In this document: positions 10,208-18,508 of the stretch, in pieces | How positions within the stretch are numbered: the stretch's first letter is position 1 | How the letters are laid out: each line of letters starts with the position of its first letter | NCBI RefSeq assembly: GCF_024790395.1 | Contig: NZ_JAJISC010000001.1 | Span: 682,001 to 746,000, forward strand | Source: Halomonas dongshanensis | Lineage (GTDB): Bacteria > Pseudomonadota > Gammaproteobacteria > Pseudomonadales > Halomonadaceae | DNA length: 64,000 bases | Direction: 5' to 3' | Program-made: the position numbers and the translations under genes | Notes under the pieces: model-generated | What the model was told of the DNA's origin: nothing | The model's database searches: none | What the model saw: the letters and a program-made list of their open reading frames with translations, nothing else

Positions 10208-11212
10208 CTAGTGCTCAGTGGCTTCTTTATCCAATAGCGCACTCACTAGCCGATGTAGCTCATGCTGAAACTGCCCACCGGGGGAGGGCGGGTTAGGGTC
10301 GGCCGTGATGGCGATCGTCAGCGCCCGCTCGGGAATCACGTAGAGTGCTTGGCCGCCAAAGCCTCGGCCGTAGTAGACGTCTTCGCCCGCCAAACGGGTA
10401 ACGAACCAGCCATACCCATAGCCATCGCCGGTCCAGGGCGAGCGGCCCCTGGGTTGCCAGGAAGCCTCGACCCAGCCCTGTGGTAGCAGGCGCTCACCGT
10501 CAATCACGCCATCGTTACGATAGAGCTCTCCGATTTGGATCAACGCGCGTGGCGAAAGCTGCATGTCGTTACCGCCGAAGTAAATCCCCTGCGGGTCGCG
10601 AGGCCAAGCGGGTAGAGAGATATCAAGCGGCTCTGCCAGTAAACGCCGTGCCAGGGCTAACGTGCTCTCACCACTTGCCTGGGTCAAGAGTGCCGAAAGA
10701 ATATGACTGCTACCCGTGGAGTAGAGCATTCGTCCGCCAGGTTCATCGACAAAAGGGCGCGCAAGGGCATCCTCCACCCAATTGTTGCTGGCAACCCAGG
10801 CGGCGTAATGGCTTCCTGAAGTGCGCTCGAGTCCCGCCTGCATCGAGAGCAAATTGCCAATGGTGAGTTCTTCGATGCGTGGGTCGGTTTGGTGCGCGGG
10901 AATGGGCAAAATAGACACCACACGCTGCTCGGGTGACTCAATGACCCCCGCCTGCACGGCCGCTCCCGCCAAGGCCGCCAGCACGGTCTTGGAGAGCGAC
11001 TTGACGTTGGCTGGCACAGCTAGCCCCGGCCCGCCTTGATGTCGTTCGAAAACGATTTCACCCTCGTGGGCTACGACCACGCTATGTAGTCGCTCCAGTG
11101 CGCCAATATCCTCTCCCCACGCCTGTAGTGTGGAGGTCGAAATGGAGTGCGCATGGGCAGTGGAGTGAACGAAAAAGAACGCAGACAGCAAAAGAAAGCG
11201 AAGAGCGCGCAT
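10208..11212 (-). CDS. Exported serine hydrolase, class C beta-lactamase/esterase-like
   Basis: A 334-residue serine hydrolase of the AmpC/EstB/DD-peptidase-like family (PF00144). The ATG at 11212 starts a signal peptide ending near AHAHS; a longer upstream reading adds an unlikely 28 residues. The nucleophile motif S-x-x-K is SLSK (in NVKSLSKTVL) and the Tyr motif is YSTGSS. The third motif is probably GRGFGGQA. Its stop lies 6 bases from the stop of the convergent TerB-like gene. Substrate could be an ester or cell-wall peptide. Confidence 0.8.
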   Translation of the reverse strand: MRALRFLLLSAFFFVHSTAHAHSISTSTLQAWGEDIGALERLHSVVVAHEGEIVFERHQGGPGLAVPANVKSLSKTVLAALAGAAVQAGVIESPEQRVVSILPIPAHQTDPRIEELTIGNLLSMQAGLERTSGSHYAAWVASNNWVEDALARPFVDEPGGRMLYSTGSSHILSALLTQASGESTLALARRLLAEPLDISLPAWPRDPQGIYFGGNDMQLSPRALIQIGELYRNDGVIDGERLLPQGWVEASWQPRGRSPWTGDGYGYGWFVTRLAGEDVYYGRGFGGQALYVIPERALTIAITADPNPPSPGGQFQHELHRLVSALLDKEATEH

Positions 11213-11471
11213 AATGGCTTCCGATGAGATGAAGGAGTCGGGTGCTTTCAGCCTAGGCGCTGGGAGGGTGAGGAGCGAATGGGAAGCGCATCTCAATGAA
11301 GCACCATTGCCACAATAAGCATTTTCGTTACAACTAAGAACGCAAAATTACGCAAAGCTGGTGAGCCCCTGCTAGGCTGAAGGTGTCGCATCGAAGGGAG
11401 CAACCCTTTGATTTCAAAAAAACGCCAAGTAACCTTCAAACCGCAACACGCAGAAAGCAAGGAGTGCCATC

Positions 11472-11546
11472 ATGCGTAGCATCATCTATATCGTGGGTCT
11501 GGTCGTCGTGGTTCTGTTCATCCTCTCCATGCTTGGCCTGCGCTAA
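11472..11546 (+). CDS. 24-residue single-pass membrane peptide
   Basis: A tiny gene with sequence MRSIIYIVGLVVVVLFILSM followed by LGLR. AAGGAG ends 7 bases before the ATG. Almost the whole peptide is one hydrophobic helix with an Arg at each end. A strong terminator follows within 30 bases, and the gene sits in its own intergenic space, so it looks like a true monocistronic small gene. Similar very short I/V/L-rich peptides occur in other proteobacteria; no function is known to me. Confidence 0.65.
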   Translation: MRSIIYIVGLVVVVLFILSMLGLR

Positions 11547-11575
11547 GCGCTGTCCTCGCCGCTTAAGCCGCCCCT

Positions 11576-11630
11576 AAAAAGCGCCGCCCGCCTCTGGTAG
11601 TAATATACCTGAGGCGGGCGGCGCTTTTAT
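11576..11630 (+). terminator. Strong, probably bidirectional terminator
   Basis: An 18-bp GC-rich stem (11577-11594 with 11611-11628) flanked by an A-run on the left and T-run on the right. It ends the small membrane-peptide transcript and can also serve the convergent 98-residue gene. Confidence 0.88.
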
Positions 11631-11704
11631 TGGATGTCTTTTCTCTTAAATATCTTTTCTCTTAAATAGAAAGGTCGCTAGCGAGTGTTTGGTTGGACAT
11701 GCAC

Positions 11705-12001
11705 CTAGGCACAGTCCGCCGCCCCCTCGCCGAGCATCTCGAACATTAGCTCGCGCCCCAAACCGGTTAGCACTAAGCGCTCCTCGGCGTTATAGGTTGC
11801 GGCACCACTCTCTTCCAGCACACGCTGGCAGCTTACCCACACCGCATTGGCTCGCAAGCCGCGCAAATCGCGACCGCTCAACCCTCGGCGCGAAAGCGTT
11901 AGGCTTTCGGGCACCAGCCCGTGTGCGTAAAGCAGCTCGGCAGCCGTCAACAAGCACTGGCGCAGGCTGCGTTGCATGGGGGCGGCGGCATCGGCGGGCA
12001 T
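11705..12001 (-). CDS. Small cytoplasmic protein of unknown function
   Basis: A 98-residue, mostly helical protein with no recognised family. It contains ALLYAHGLVPESL-like helical text and a central RRGLSGRDLRGLRANAVW segment that could be a small DNA-binding or dimerisation fold, but this is a guess. AGGAG lies 5 bases before the ATG at 12001, supporting real translation. It is convergent with the small membrane peptide and reads away from the AT-rich gap before the flagellar genes. Confidence 0.6.
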   Translation of the reverse strand: MPADAAAPMQRSLRQCLLTAAELLYAHGLVPESLTLSRRGLSGRDLRGLRANAVWVSCQRVLEESGAATYNAEERLVLTGLGRELMFEMLGEGAADCA

Positions 12002-12397
12002 GAGGGCTCCTGCGGTAAAACGTAGGTGTTGGGTCTAATTACTGCGCTGCAGTATAGACGAAAGTATAGGGTCTTTGTAACTGATTATTTATACACTTTT
12101 TCACAGGAAATCGTTATTAATTCATATGTCTGTCGCATTTTTCTATTACGGTAAATTATGTGGTGATATATAAATGTGAGTAAAAATAGTTGAAAGTATG
12201 ACAATTGAATGCTGTTATGCCGAAGTATCGTTTTCTATAAAAATTAACATAAGTTACGAAAAGTAATGCTGGTGTAATCTAATGTGAGTTTTTTTAAAAC
12301 AAACAAGAAAAGCCAGTAGTGGCGTTGTGGGAACGACTTGGGGGGAAGTCTTCAACCACCTGATATATAAGATGCATTAGTAGGGGAGCATAAAGAT
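12002..12397. other. AT-rich intergenic region before the flagellar genes
   Basis: About 400 bases clearly richer in A+T than the flanks. No convincing ORF, RNA or sigma-28 site was found. It should hold the divergent promoters of the 98-residue gene and the 92-residue gene; a TATATAAG-like -10 lies near 12363-12370. Silencing by an H-NS/MvaT-type protein is plausible from the composition only. Confidence 0.5.
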
Positions 12398-12676
12398 ATG
12401 AAGGGAACGAATAACCCATCTAAGCAACGCTCAACTAGCGCTGCCTGGGTTAACGACGATATCAGCCCGTGTAGCACGGCTCGCCGATACCTTGGGCTGG
12501 ACGACAAACGAATGCCCAATCATAGCCAAAAGACGCTGCACGGCAGTGTCTCTCTAAGAAAAACACCTACCGTCGTGTCGCTTCAGTGGCAATATGAGCA
12601 GCTTAAGGCGCTGGAAACGTTAATGGAGCAGGTGAGCGGATATCTGGAAAGCCAGCGTAGCGGCCCATTTTGGTAG
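12398..12676 (+). CDS. Unknown 92-residue protein upstream of fliD
   Basis: No family recognised. The first 60 residues are polar and rich in Ser, Asn and Arg. The last 30 form a likely amphipathic helix or coiled coil (LQWQYEQLKALETLMEQVSG). A GGGGAG site lies about 10 bases before the ATG. The location directly before fliD, where export chaperones or FlaG-like proteins often sit, suggests a flagellar accessory role, but it has no sigma-28 promoter and its sequence gives no proof. Confidence 0.5.
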   Translation: MKGTNNPSKQRSTSAAWVNDDISPCSTARRYLGLDDKRMPNHSQKTLHGSVSLRKTPTVVSLQWQYEQLKALETLMEQVSGYLESQRSGPFW

Positions 12677-12766
12677 GAAAAATGGAGGCACCTGTAAAGA
12701 GGGCGTGCCTGCATCGAGATACTTTTTGACGCTGGCTGTATGGTCGGCGTGTCTCTGTCGTAGGGC

Positions 12767-12793
12767 TAAAGTTACTGGCAACGCTGCCGATAA
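12767..12793 (+). promoter_or_regulatory. Sigma-28 (FliA) promoter of fliD
   Basis: TAAAGTTA (12767-12774), an 11-base spacer, then GCCGATAA (12786-12793). This is a near-perfect match to the flagellar class III consensus TAAAGTTT-N11-GCCGATAA. It lies 36 bases before the fliD ATG. Confidence 0.93.
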
Positions 12794-12829
12794 GCCTGGA
12801 AATGGCTACTTTTCTTGAAGGTGAAGGAT

Positions 12830-14173
12830 ATGGCATCGATCTCCGCATTGGGTGTTGGCTCAGGGCTGGATTTATCCGGCTTAGTAGATCAACTTCGGGC
12901 TGCTGAGCGCCAAAAGCTTGTACCCGTTCTTGAGCAGCAAAGCGCTCAAAAAACCAAAATATCTGCTTATGGTCGTCTTCAATCTGCTATGGAGCGAGTA
13001 CAGACAGCAGTTTCTTCGCTGAACGATACTGCAACATTCAAGCAGCAAAAAAGTACTGTTACGGGCGACGGTGTGTTGGCCAATGCAAGTCAGACAGCCA
13101 ACCCAGGCCGTTACGAAATCAGTGTTACGCAGTTGGCTCGTGGCAGCAGTGTTGCCTCTCAAAGTGTTGCTTTGAATGACGAGTTGAGCGCAACTCCCAC
13201 TACCTTGAAGCTCGAGTTTGCCTCTGGCAGTGCTATCGACATCGATATCGCAGCAGGTAGTACACTGTCCGATGTTCGCGACCAGATCAATGCAACAAAA
13301 GAGTCTGGAGTTACTGCGTCATTGATCAATGATGGCACGGGCTATCGATTGGCGCTCAGTTCAAAGGAGACCGGTAAAGAGGCTTCTTTAACCAAATTTT
13401 CTGGCCTCAACTCGCTTGAGATGGATGCCACCACCTTACGGGCTGGACAAGACGCTGAACTTGACGTCAACGGCATCTCTATAACCAGTAAAACTAATAG
13501 GGTTGAGGAAGCTATTCAAGGAGTTACTCTTGACCTTACTGAGGCGTCGGACAAGCCCGTGACGCTAGTCATCGAACGCGACCAGGAAGCTTTGCGCGGC
13601 GCCATCGATGAGTTCGTCAAGAACTATAACGAGATGAAGTCGACTGTAGGGCGCATGACGAAATTCAACGGAGAGGGTGAAATCTCCGGTGAGCTTATTG
13701 GTGATCGTACGGTGCGCACCATAGAGAACCGTCTTCGACAAGATGTGACTAGTGATCTTGGCGAAGGCGATATTCAGCGGCTCTCGCAGATCGGCATTTC
13801 TTTGGATAAGCAAGGGCGCCTGGAAGTCGACGACGATAAGCTGAATGAAGCGATCGCTAGTGACCCCGCGGCGTTGTCTGGTTTTTTTGCAGGCGATACC
13901 AAGGATGCTGGCTTTGCAGGCAGGTTGAATACGACCCTTGAGGCGATTACCAAAGAGGATGGCTTGATCCAGAGCTCCGTTGGGAGTGCTGAGTTGCGCG
14001 TCGATAGCCTTGAGCAGCGTAAGCTGCGCATGGAGAGTAGCATTGAGCGTAGCATGGAGCGCTATCGCAAGCAGTTCAGCCAGTTGGATGGAATGATCGC
14101 GCAGATGAATTCTATGAGCAGCTATCTGGGCCAGCAGTTCGACTTGCTGAGCAATATGCAGAAAGCCAAGTAG
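12830..14173 (+). CDS. fliD: Flagellar filament cap protein FliD
   Basis: A 447-residue hook-associated protein 2, which caps the filament tip and helps flagellin assemble. The N-terminus ISALGVGSGLDLSGLVDQL is the conserved FliD start, with a coiled-coil region up to about residue 60, and the C-terminus ends in a second helical region (QLDGMIAQMNSMSSYLGQQF). The ATG at 12830 follows an AAGGA site; an upstream ATG at 12815 is less likely. It is expressed from its own sigma-28 promoter. Here fliD precedes fliC, and no fliS or fliT lies in the window. Confidence 0.95.
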   Translation: MASISALGVGSGLDLSGLVDQLRAAERQKLVPVLEQQSAQKTKISAYGRLQSAMERVQTAVSSLNDTATFKQQKSTVTGDGVLANASQTANPGRYEISVTQLARGSSVASQSVALNDELSATPTTLKLEFASGSAIDIDIAAGSTLSDVRDQINATKESGVTASLINDGTGYRLALSSKETGKEASLTKFSGLNSLEMDATTLRAGQDAELDVNGISITSKTNRVEEAIQGVTLDLTEASDKPVTLVIERDQEALRGAIDEFVKNYNEMKSTVGRMTKFNGEGEISGELIGDRTVRTIENRLRQDVTSDLGEGDIQRLSQIGISLDKQGRLEVDDDKLNEAIASDPAALSGFFAGDTKDAGFAGRLNTTLEAITKEDGLIQSSVGSAELRVDSLEQRKLRMESSIERSMERYRKQFSQLDGMIAQMNSMSSYLGQQFDLLSNMQKAK

Positions 14174-14211
14174 GCTGTTACATTATTTTACACAAAGGAT
14201 GCGATTTTTCC

Positions 14212-14251
14212 TCAAGATTCTGGTCATCAGGCCGTTAATTAAAATAACGGC
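14212..14251 (+). promoter_or_regulatory. Sigma-28 promoter of fliC, with -10 inside an inverted repeat
   Basis: TCAAGATT (14212-14219), an 11-base spacer, then GCCGTTAA (14231-14238): 6 of 8 and 7 of 8 matches to the FliA consensus. The -10 also forms one arm of a perfect 7-bp inverted repeat, GCCGTTA (14231-14237) with TAACGGC (14245-14251). Confidence 0.85.
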
Positions 14252-14307
14252 GACAAAAGCGCCGCCAAGCAGGCCAAAGGGCCGGTTAATCTTTCAGGAG
14301 AACTACC

Positions 14308-15150
14308 ATGTCTGTCATCAACACCAACATCACTTCCATGATCGGCCAGAACAACCTGCGTTCTTCCCAGAGCATGCTGGCTCAAGCGCAAGAACGTCTT
14401 TCTTCTGGTCTACGCATCAATAGCGCTTCCGACGACGCTGCCGGTCAGGCCATCGCCAATAAGATGACTGCCCAGATCAAGGGTATGGACCAGGCGAGCC
14501 GCAACGCCAGCGACGGCATCTCTCTGGTACAAACCATGGAAGGCGGTCTGGATCAGATCAACGACAACCTGCAGCGCATTCGTGAACTGGCGGTACAGGG
14601 TGCCAGCGATACCAACACTGCTGAAGACCGCGCCGCGATCACTACCGAGATCAACGAGCGTATCGCCGAAATCGACCGTGTGGCGGGCAGCAACAACTTC
14701 AACGGTACCAACCTGCTGGCCAGTGGTGCTAGCACCGCGCTGAACATTCAGGTTGGCGCGAATATCACGGATAACGACACCATTATCGTGAATACCTTTG
14801 ATGCGACCAGTAGCGCATTGGGTGTCAGTGGTTCTGCGGCGGCTCTGTCTGGTGCTGGTGCGACCAATGCTGCCTTCCAGACACTGATCGACAACGTTGA
14901 TACTGCGTTGGAATCGCTGGACACTCAGCGTGCAACCCTGGGTGCCACTCTGAACCGTTTCGACTCGGTAATCGACAACCTGGCGACCACCACCACCAAC
15001 CTGTCTGAAGCGCGCTCGCGCATCGAGGATGCCGACTACGCTGTGGAAGTCTCCAACATGACCCGTGCGAACATCTTGCAGCAGGCGGGTACTTCCATGC
15101 TGGCACAGGCCAACCAGACCCCGCAGTCCGTTCTTTCTCTGCTGGGCTAA
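14308..15150 (+). CDS. fliC: Flagellin
   Basis: A 280-residue flagellin. The conserved N-terminal D0/D1 region (about residues 1-140, including RLSSGLRINSASDDAAGQAI) and C-terminal D1/D0 region (about 190-280, ending QTPQSVLSLLG) are joined by a short, Ala/Ser/Thr-rich middle with no outer D2/D3 domain. The many surface Ser and Thr residues in the middle are candidate O-glycosylation sites. AGGAG lies 7 bases before the ATG. It is followed by a terminator and by a large glycosyltransferase gene. Confidence 0.97.
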   Translation: MSVINTNITSMIGQNNLRSSQSMLAQAQERLSSGLRINSASDDAAGQAIANKMTAQIKGMDQASRNASDGISLVQTMEGGLDQINDNLQRIRELAVQGASDTNTAEDRAAITTEINERIAEIDRVAGSNNFNGTNLLASGASTALNIQVGANITDNDTIIVNTFDATSSALGVSGSAAALSGAGATNAAFQTLIDNVDTALESLDTQRATLGATLNRFDSVIDNLATTTTNLSEARSRIEDADYAVEVSNMTRANILQQAGTSMLAQANQTPQSVLSLLG

Positions 15151-15185
15151 TACGTCGTATCGTCCTTGGACGAACGACGCTAGAG

Positions 15186-15211
15186 ACGGGGCCGAAGGGC
15201 TCCGTTTTTTT
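15186..15211 (+). terminator. Terminator of fliC
   Basis: An 8-bp stem with one G-T pair (15186-15193 with 15198-15205) runs into a T-run (to 15211). Confidence 0.88.
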
Positions 15212-15387
15212 GGTCGAAAGAATAATATTCCGCGTTGCCAAGCTTACGAGCGATCCCTTGATCCTGTCATCCAATCGCTACGTCATTGCCAGAATACCTG
15301 CTCAAACATGAGCGCATTCACCCCTTTAGTCTTCGAGTCGACACAGTAAACTAACGGCATGATTATTGTCGCTACGTGAGTCGTTTA

Positions 15388-18300
15388 ATGGCTAAGCAAA
15401 AAGCGGTACCGGTGATCGAGAAACGCAAACCTCGTTTGCTGTGGGCAAACCCCTTCTGTCTGCTGGATACATCGAGCGGTGCCAGCATGAGCGTACGACA
15501 GATGCTGCGGCAACTGGCGGCCAACGGGTACGAAGTACAGATACTGGGGGCGACGATTTTCGATAACCCCAAAGGCGCTGGGCTGCTCAAAGAGCAGTTT
15601 CCCGACTTGAATCAACGCCTGCACCAGCTCATCGAGGCCAACGATGGACCGCTGATGCATCAAATGATCGTCAGTAACAGCTTCAACCGTAACCATTTAA
15701 CGAGCCACGAAGAGAGTCTATGGTACAGCCAGTACCTTTACATGCTCGATTCGTTCAAGCCCGACGTCGTATGGTTCTACGGAGGTCAGACGCTGGATCT
15801 TCTGATCGCCGATGAAGCGCGGGATCGAGGTATCGCCGTCGCGTTTTACCTAGCCAATGGAAGCTATCAGTCGCCACGCTGGTGTCGCGACGTGGATCTG
15901 ATCGTCACCGACAGTCAGGCCACGGCAAAAATGTATCAAGACAAGATCGGCTTCGTCTCGAAGCCAGTAGGCAAGTTCATCGATTCTACTCATTTCGTTG
16001 CCGAGCACCATGAACGGCGTCGAGTGCTCTTCGTCAATCCTAGCTGGCAAAAAGGAGTGAGCATCTTCGTTCAGCTCGCGGAGAAACTCGAGCGAGAGAG
16101 GCCGGATATCGAGCTCGAGGTCGTGGAAGCTCGAGCGGACTGGTCTGCGGTGCTGCGGGAAACGACTCAGCGCATGGGGCAGCAGCGCAGATCGCTTAAA
16201 AACGTTACGGTCACCGGCAATACCAGCGACATGCGGGGGCCCTACAGCCGTGCCCGCGTTCTGGTCGCTCCCAGCCTCTGGTGGGAGAGCTCCGGCCGTG
16301 TGCTGGCCGAGGCTATGCTCAACGGCATACCGGCGCTTATCACCAACCGGGGCGGAATGCCTGAAATGGTGGGCGATGCGGGCATTGCCTTCGATTTCCC
16401 GACTTCCTGCTATGAAGAGCCTTACCAGCACTTTCTCGATGACAAAGAGCTTCAGCCGCTGTTCGATGCGGTGGTGGCGTTTTACGACGACGACGCGCTT
16501 TATCAGCAGTATGTAGCGCGTGCCTTCCAGGTCGGCGAACAGAAACACCATATCGACCGCGCGACGGAAAGGTTGCTCAACGCCTTTGCCCCCTTAGTGC
16601 GTGAGCGCGCCGGCAACAAGGACTTTTCGATCAGCCAGAAGAAGCGTCATCGGCAGCGTCTTCCGAGCAGGGCAACGCGGCCTGAGCTGAAGGTGGATCG
16701 CTCCCTGGAACAGTTGATCAATGGCAAGAGCAAAGGCGTGCTGGGTAGCGATACTCAGACAACTACGCTGCACTTGGCCGAGAACTTTACCTGGCAGCTC
16801 AAGGGCAAGATCATCGTGCTGGATAACCGCGCCAGCCTGATCAAGCGCGGCCTGGCCGATCAGATGGCCGCAACCGGCGCCTTCGGCATCGTCGCTTTCG
16901 ATCCAGCTAGCGAAATCAAGACGCCCAAGCAGTACGAAGGCAGCGATACGATCCAGCTTTTCCAGCATGCGCTGCTGGGCGACGGCCAGCCGACCACGCT
17001 TCATGCCTGTGTGGCGCCCGAGATGAGCAGCACACTGGCGCCGCTACCGGCAGAGCAACTGCCCGGGCGCTATCATTTAGGCACCCAGGAGATCGCCGAG
17101 CTTCCAATCAATACGGTAGCGCTGGACAGCATCACGGGGCTTGAAAGCCTCGATTGGCTCATTCTGGATGAGTTGAGCGATGCCATGGCGGTGCTGGAAA
17201 ACGGCAAACAGTATCTTGAACAGACACTGCTGATTCAGGCACGCGTACCGTTTCAATTGACTCACGACAAACAGCCGAGCCTTGCCGAGTTGCAGTACTG
17301 GGCGAGCCGTAATGGATTCCGCTTCTATCGTTTTCACAACATCAGCCACTACAGTCATCTGCCCGAAAAGGTGAACGAGCGTTCGCCTTGCGCCAGCGAA
17401 CAGGAAAGCGCAGATATACTGCTTTTGCCCGATGCAGAGCGCCTGGGAACCATCAGTAAAGAAAGAAAGGTCAAGCTGGCCTTCATCTTGAGCAGTGTGT
17501 TTGCTGCCCACGATATAGCCTTCGAACTGTTATCCGAGGTGGACCAGGATAAAGCCCTGGCCTTTCTGGAAGCCCGATCTCTTCTTCCCAGACTACCTGA
17601 GCAGCGTAACGTCAAATCCGTCATGCCCCCGGCAGGCCCTGTCGTCCTTCCGGAAGAGCATCACAATGGTAAACCCTTGGTCAGTGTCTTTTGTGCGACT
17701 TACAACCACGTAGATTTTCTAGAGGAGGCCATCCAAGGGATCATTGCCCAAAGAACTCGTTTTCCATTTGAAGTGATCATTCACGACGATGCTTCGACTG
17801 ATGGCACGCAGGAGATCATCAGAAAATACGCATCCCAGTACCCCGACTTGATTAAGCCTGTCTATCAGGAGAAGAATTTATTCCGACAAGGTATAAAAGC
17901 GACGGATTTCTGCTTTCCCAGACTGCAAGGGAAGTACGTTGCGCTATGTGAAGGGGACGACTACTGGACGGATCCCGAAAAACTCCAGAAACAGTTCGAC
18001 TTCATGGAAAGTAATGAAGAGGTAGTCATGTGTCATCATGACGCTTTCATCTTTGACAAGAATGGAGAAGTGGCTCCATCGAAATTGAGAGATGACTTCA
18101 AGAGAAGCTATACTCAGGAAGAAATGCTACGTAACAACTGTTTCATTTTAACGTTGAGCATGTTTTTCAGAAAGAAGTTTACTCATTTTCCTGAAGAAAA
18201 ATCTTATGTCGGTAATGGGGACAGCTTCCTGATCGCTTTGCTGGGGCAGTACGGTAAAAGTCACTACATGGAGGATATAACGCCTGCAGCCTACAGGCTC

Positions 18301-18459
18301 CATGGCAATTCGATATGGTCGAGCAAAAGCGTAAAGGAAAAGAATAAGATGCAGGCCAATACGTTCAAGTGGATGTCGCGGTACTACAAGCGGATGAAGA
18401 AGAAGGATCTCGCGGATTATTATGCTTGGCAGGAAAGTAATTTCTTGAAAGAGAGCTAA
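15388..18459 (+). CDS. Large multi-domain glycosyltransferase (GT4 + FkbM-like remnant + GT2)
   Basis: About 1023 residues (ATG 15388; a GTG at 15376 is possible; neither has a strong ribosome site). Residues about 10-410 form a GT4-like transferase, with the donor-site region LVAPSLWWESSGRVLAEAML near 290. Residues about 470-665 resemble an FkbM methyltransferase domain (NTVALDSITGLESLDWLILD ... RNGFRFYRFHN) but the acidic D-x-x-G-x-E motif is lost. Residues about 760-1000 are a GT2 transferase with VSVFCATYNHVDFLEEAI, DDASTDGT and the DxD-like CEGDDYW. It has no membrane segments, so it should act in the cytoplasm. Directly after fliC, it is the prime candidate for glycosylating flagellin. 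Confidence 0.8.
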   Translation: MAKQKAVPVIEKRKPRLLWANPFCLLDTSSGASMSVRQMLRQLAANGYEVQILGATIFDNPKGAGLLKEQFPDLNQRLHQLIEANDGPLMHQMIVSNSFNRNHLTSHEESLWYSQYLYMLDSFKPDVVWFYGGQTLDLLIADEARDRGIAVAFYLANGSYQSPRWCRDVDLIVTDSQATAKMYQDKIGFVSKPVGKFIDSTHFVAEHHERRRVLFVNPSWQKGVSIFVQLAEKLERERPDIELEVVEARADWSAVLRETTQRMGQQRRSLKNVTVTGNTSDMRGPYSRARVLVAPSLWWESSGRVLAEAMLNGIPALITNRGGMPEMVGDAGIAFDFPTSCYEEPYQHFLDDKELQPLFDAVVAFYDDDALYQQYVARAFQVGEQKHHIDRATERLLNAFAPLVRERAGNKDFSISQKKRHRQRLPSRATRPELKVDRSLEQLINGKSKGVLGSDTQTTTLHLAENFTWQLKGKIIVLDNRASLIKRGLADQMAATGAFGIVAFDPASEIKTPKQYEGSDTIQLFQHALLGDGQPTTLHACVAPEMSSTLAPLPAEQLPGRYHLGTQEIAELPINTVALDSITGLESLDWLILDELSDAMAVLENGKQYLEQTLLIQARVPFQLTHDKQPSLAELQYWASRNGFRFYRFHNISHYSHLPEKVNERSPCASEQESADILLLPDAERLGTISKERKVKLAFILSSVFAAHDIAFELLSEVDQDKALAFLEARSLLPRLPEQRNVKSVMPPAGPVVLPEEHHNGKPLVSVFCATYNHVDFLEEAIQGIIAQRTRFPFEVIIHDDASTDGTQEIIRKYASQYPDLIKPVYQEKNLFRQGIKATDFCFPRLQGKYVALCEGDDYWTDPEKLQKQFDFMESNEEVVMCHHDAFIFDKNGEVAPSKLRDDFKRSYTQEEMLRNNCFILTLSMFFRKKFTHFPEEKSYVGNGDSFLIALLGQYGKSHYMEDITPAAYRLHGNSIWSSKSVKEKNKMQANTFKWMSRYYKRMKKKDLADYYAWQESNFLKES

Positions 18460-18485
18460 AAGCTGCCTTTACAGTTCGTGAAAGC

Positions 18486-18503
18486 CCCCGCCGAATGGCG
18501 GGG
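18486..18503. terminator. Hairpin between convergent genes
   Basis: A 7-bp stem CCCCGCC (18486-18492) with GGCGGGG (18497-18503) and a 4-base loop, between the ends of the glycosyltransferase gene and the four-gene sugar operon. Confidence 0.6.
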
Positions 18504-18508
18504 CGCAT

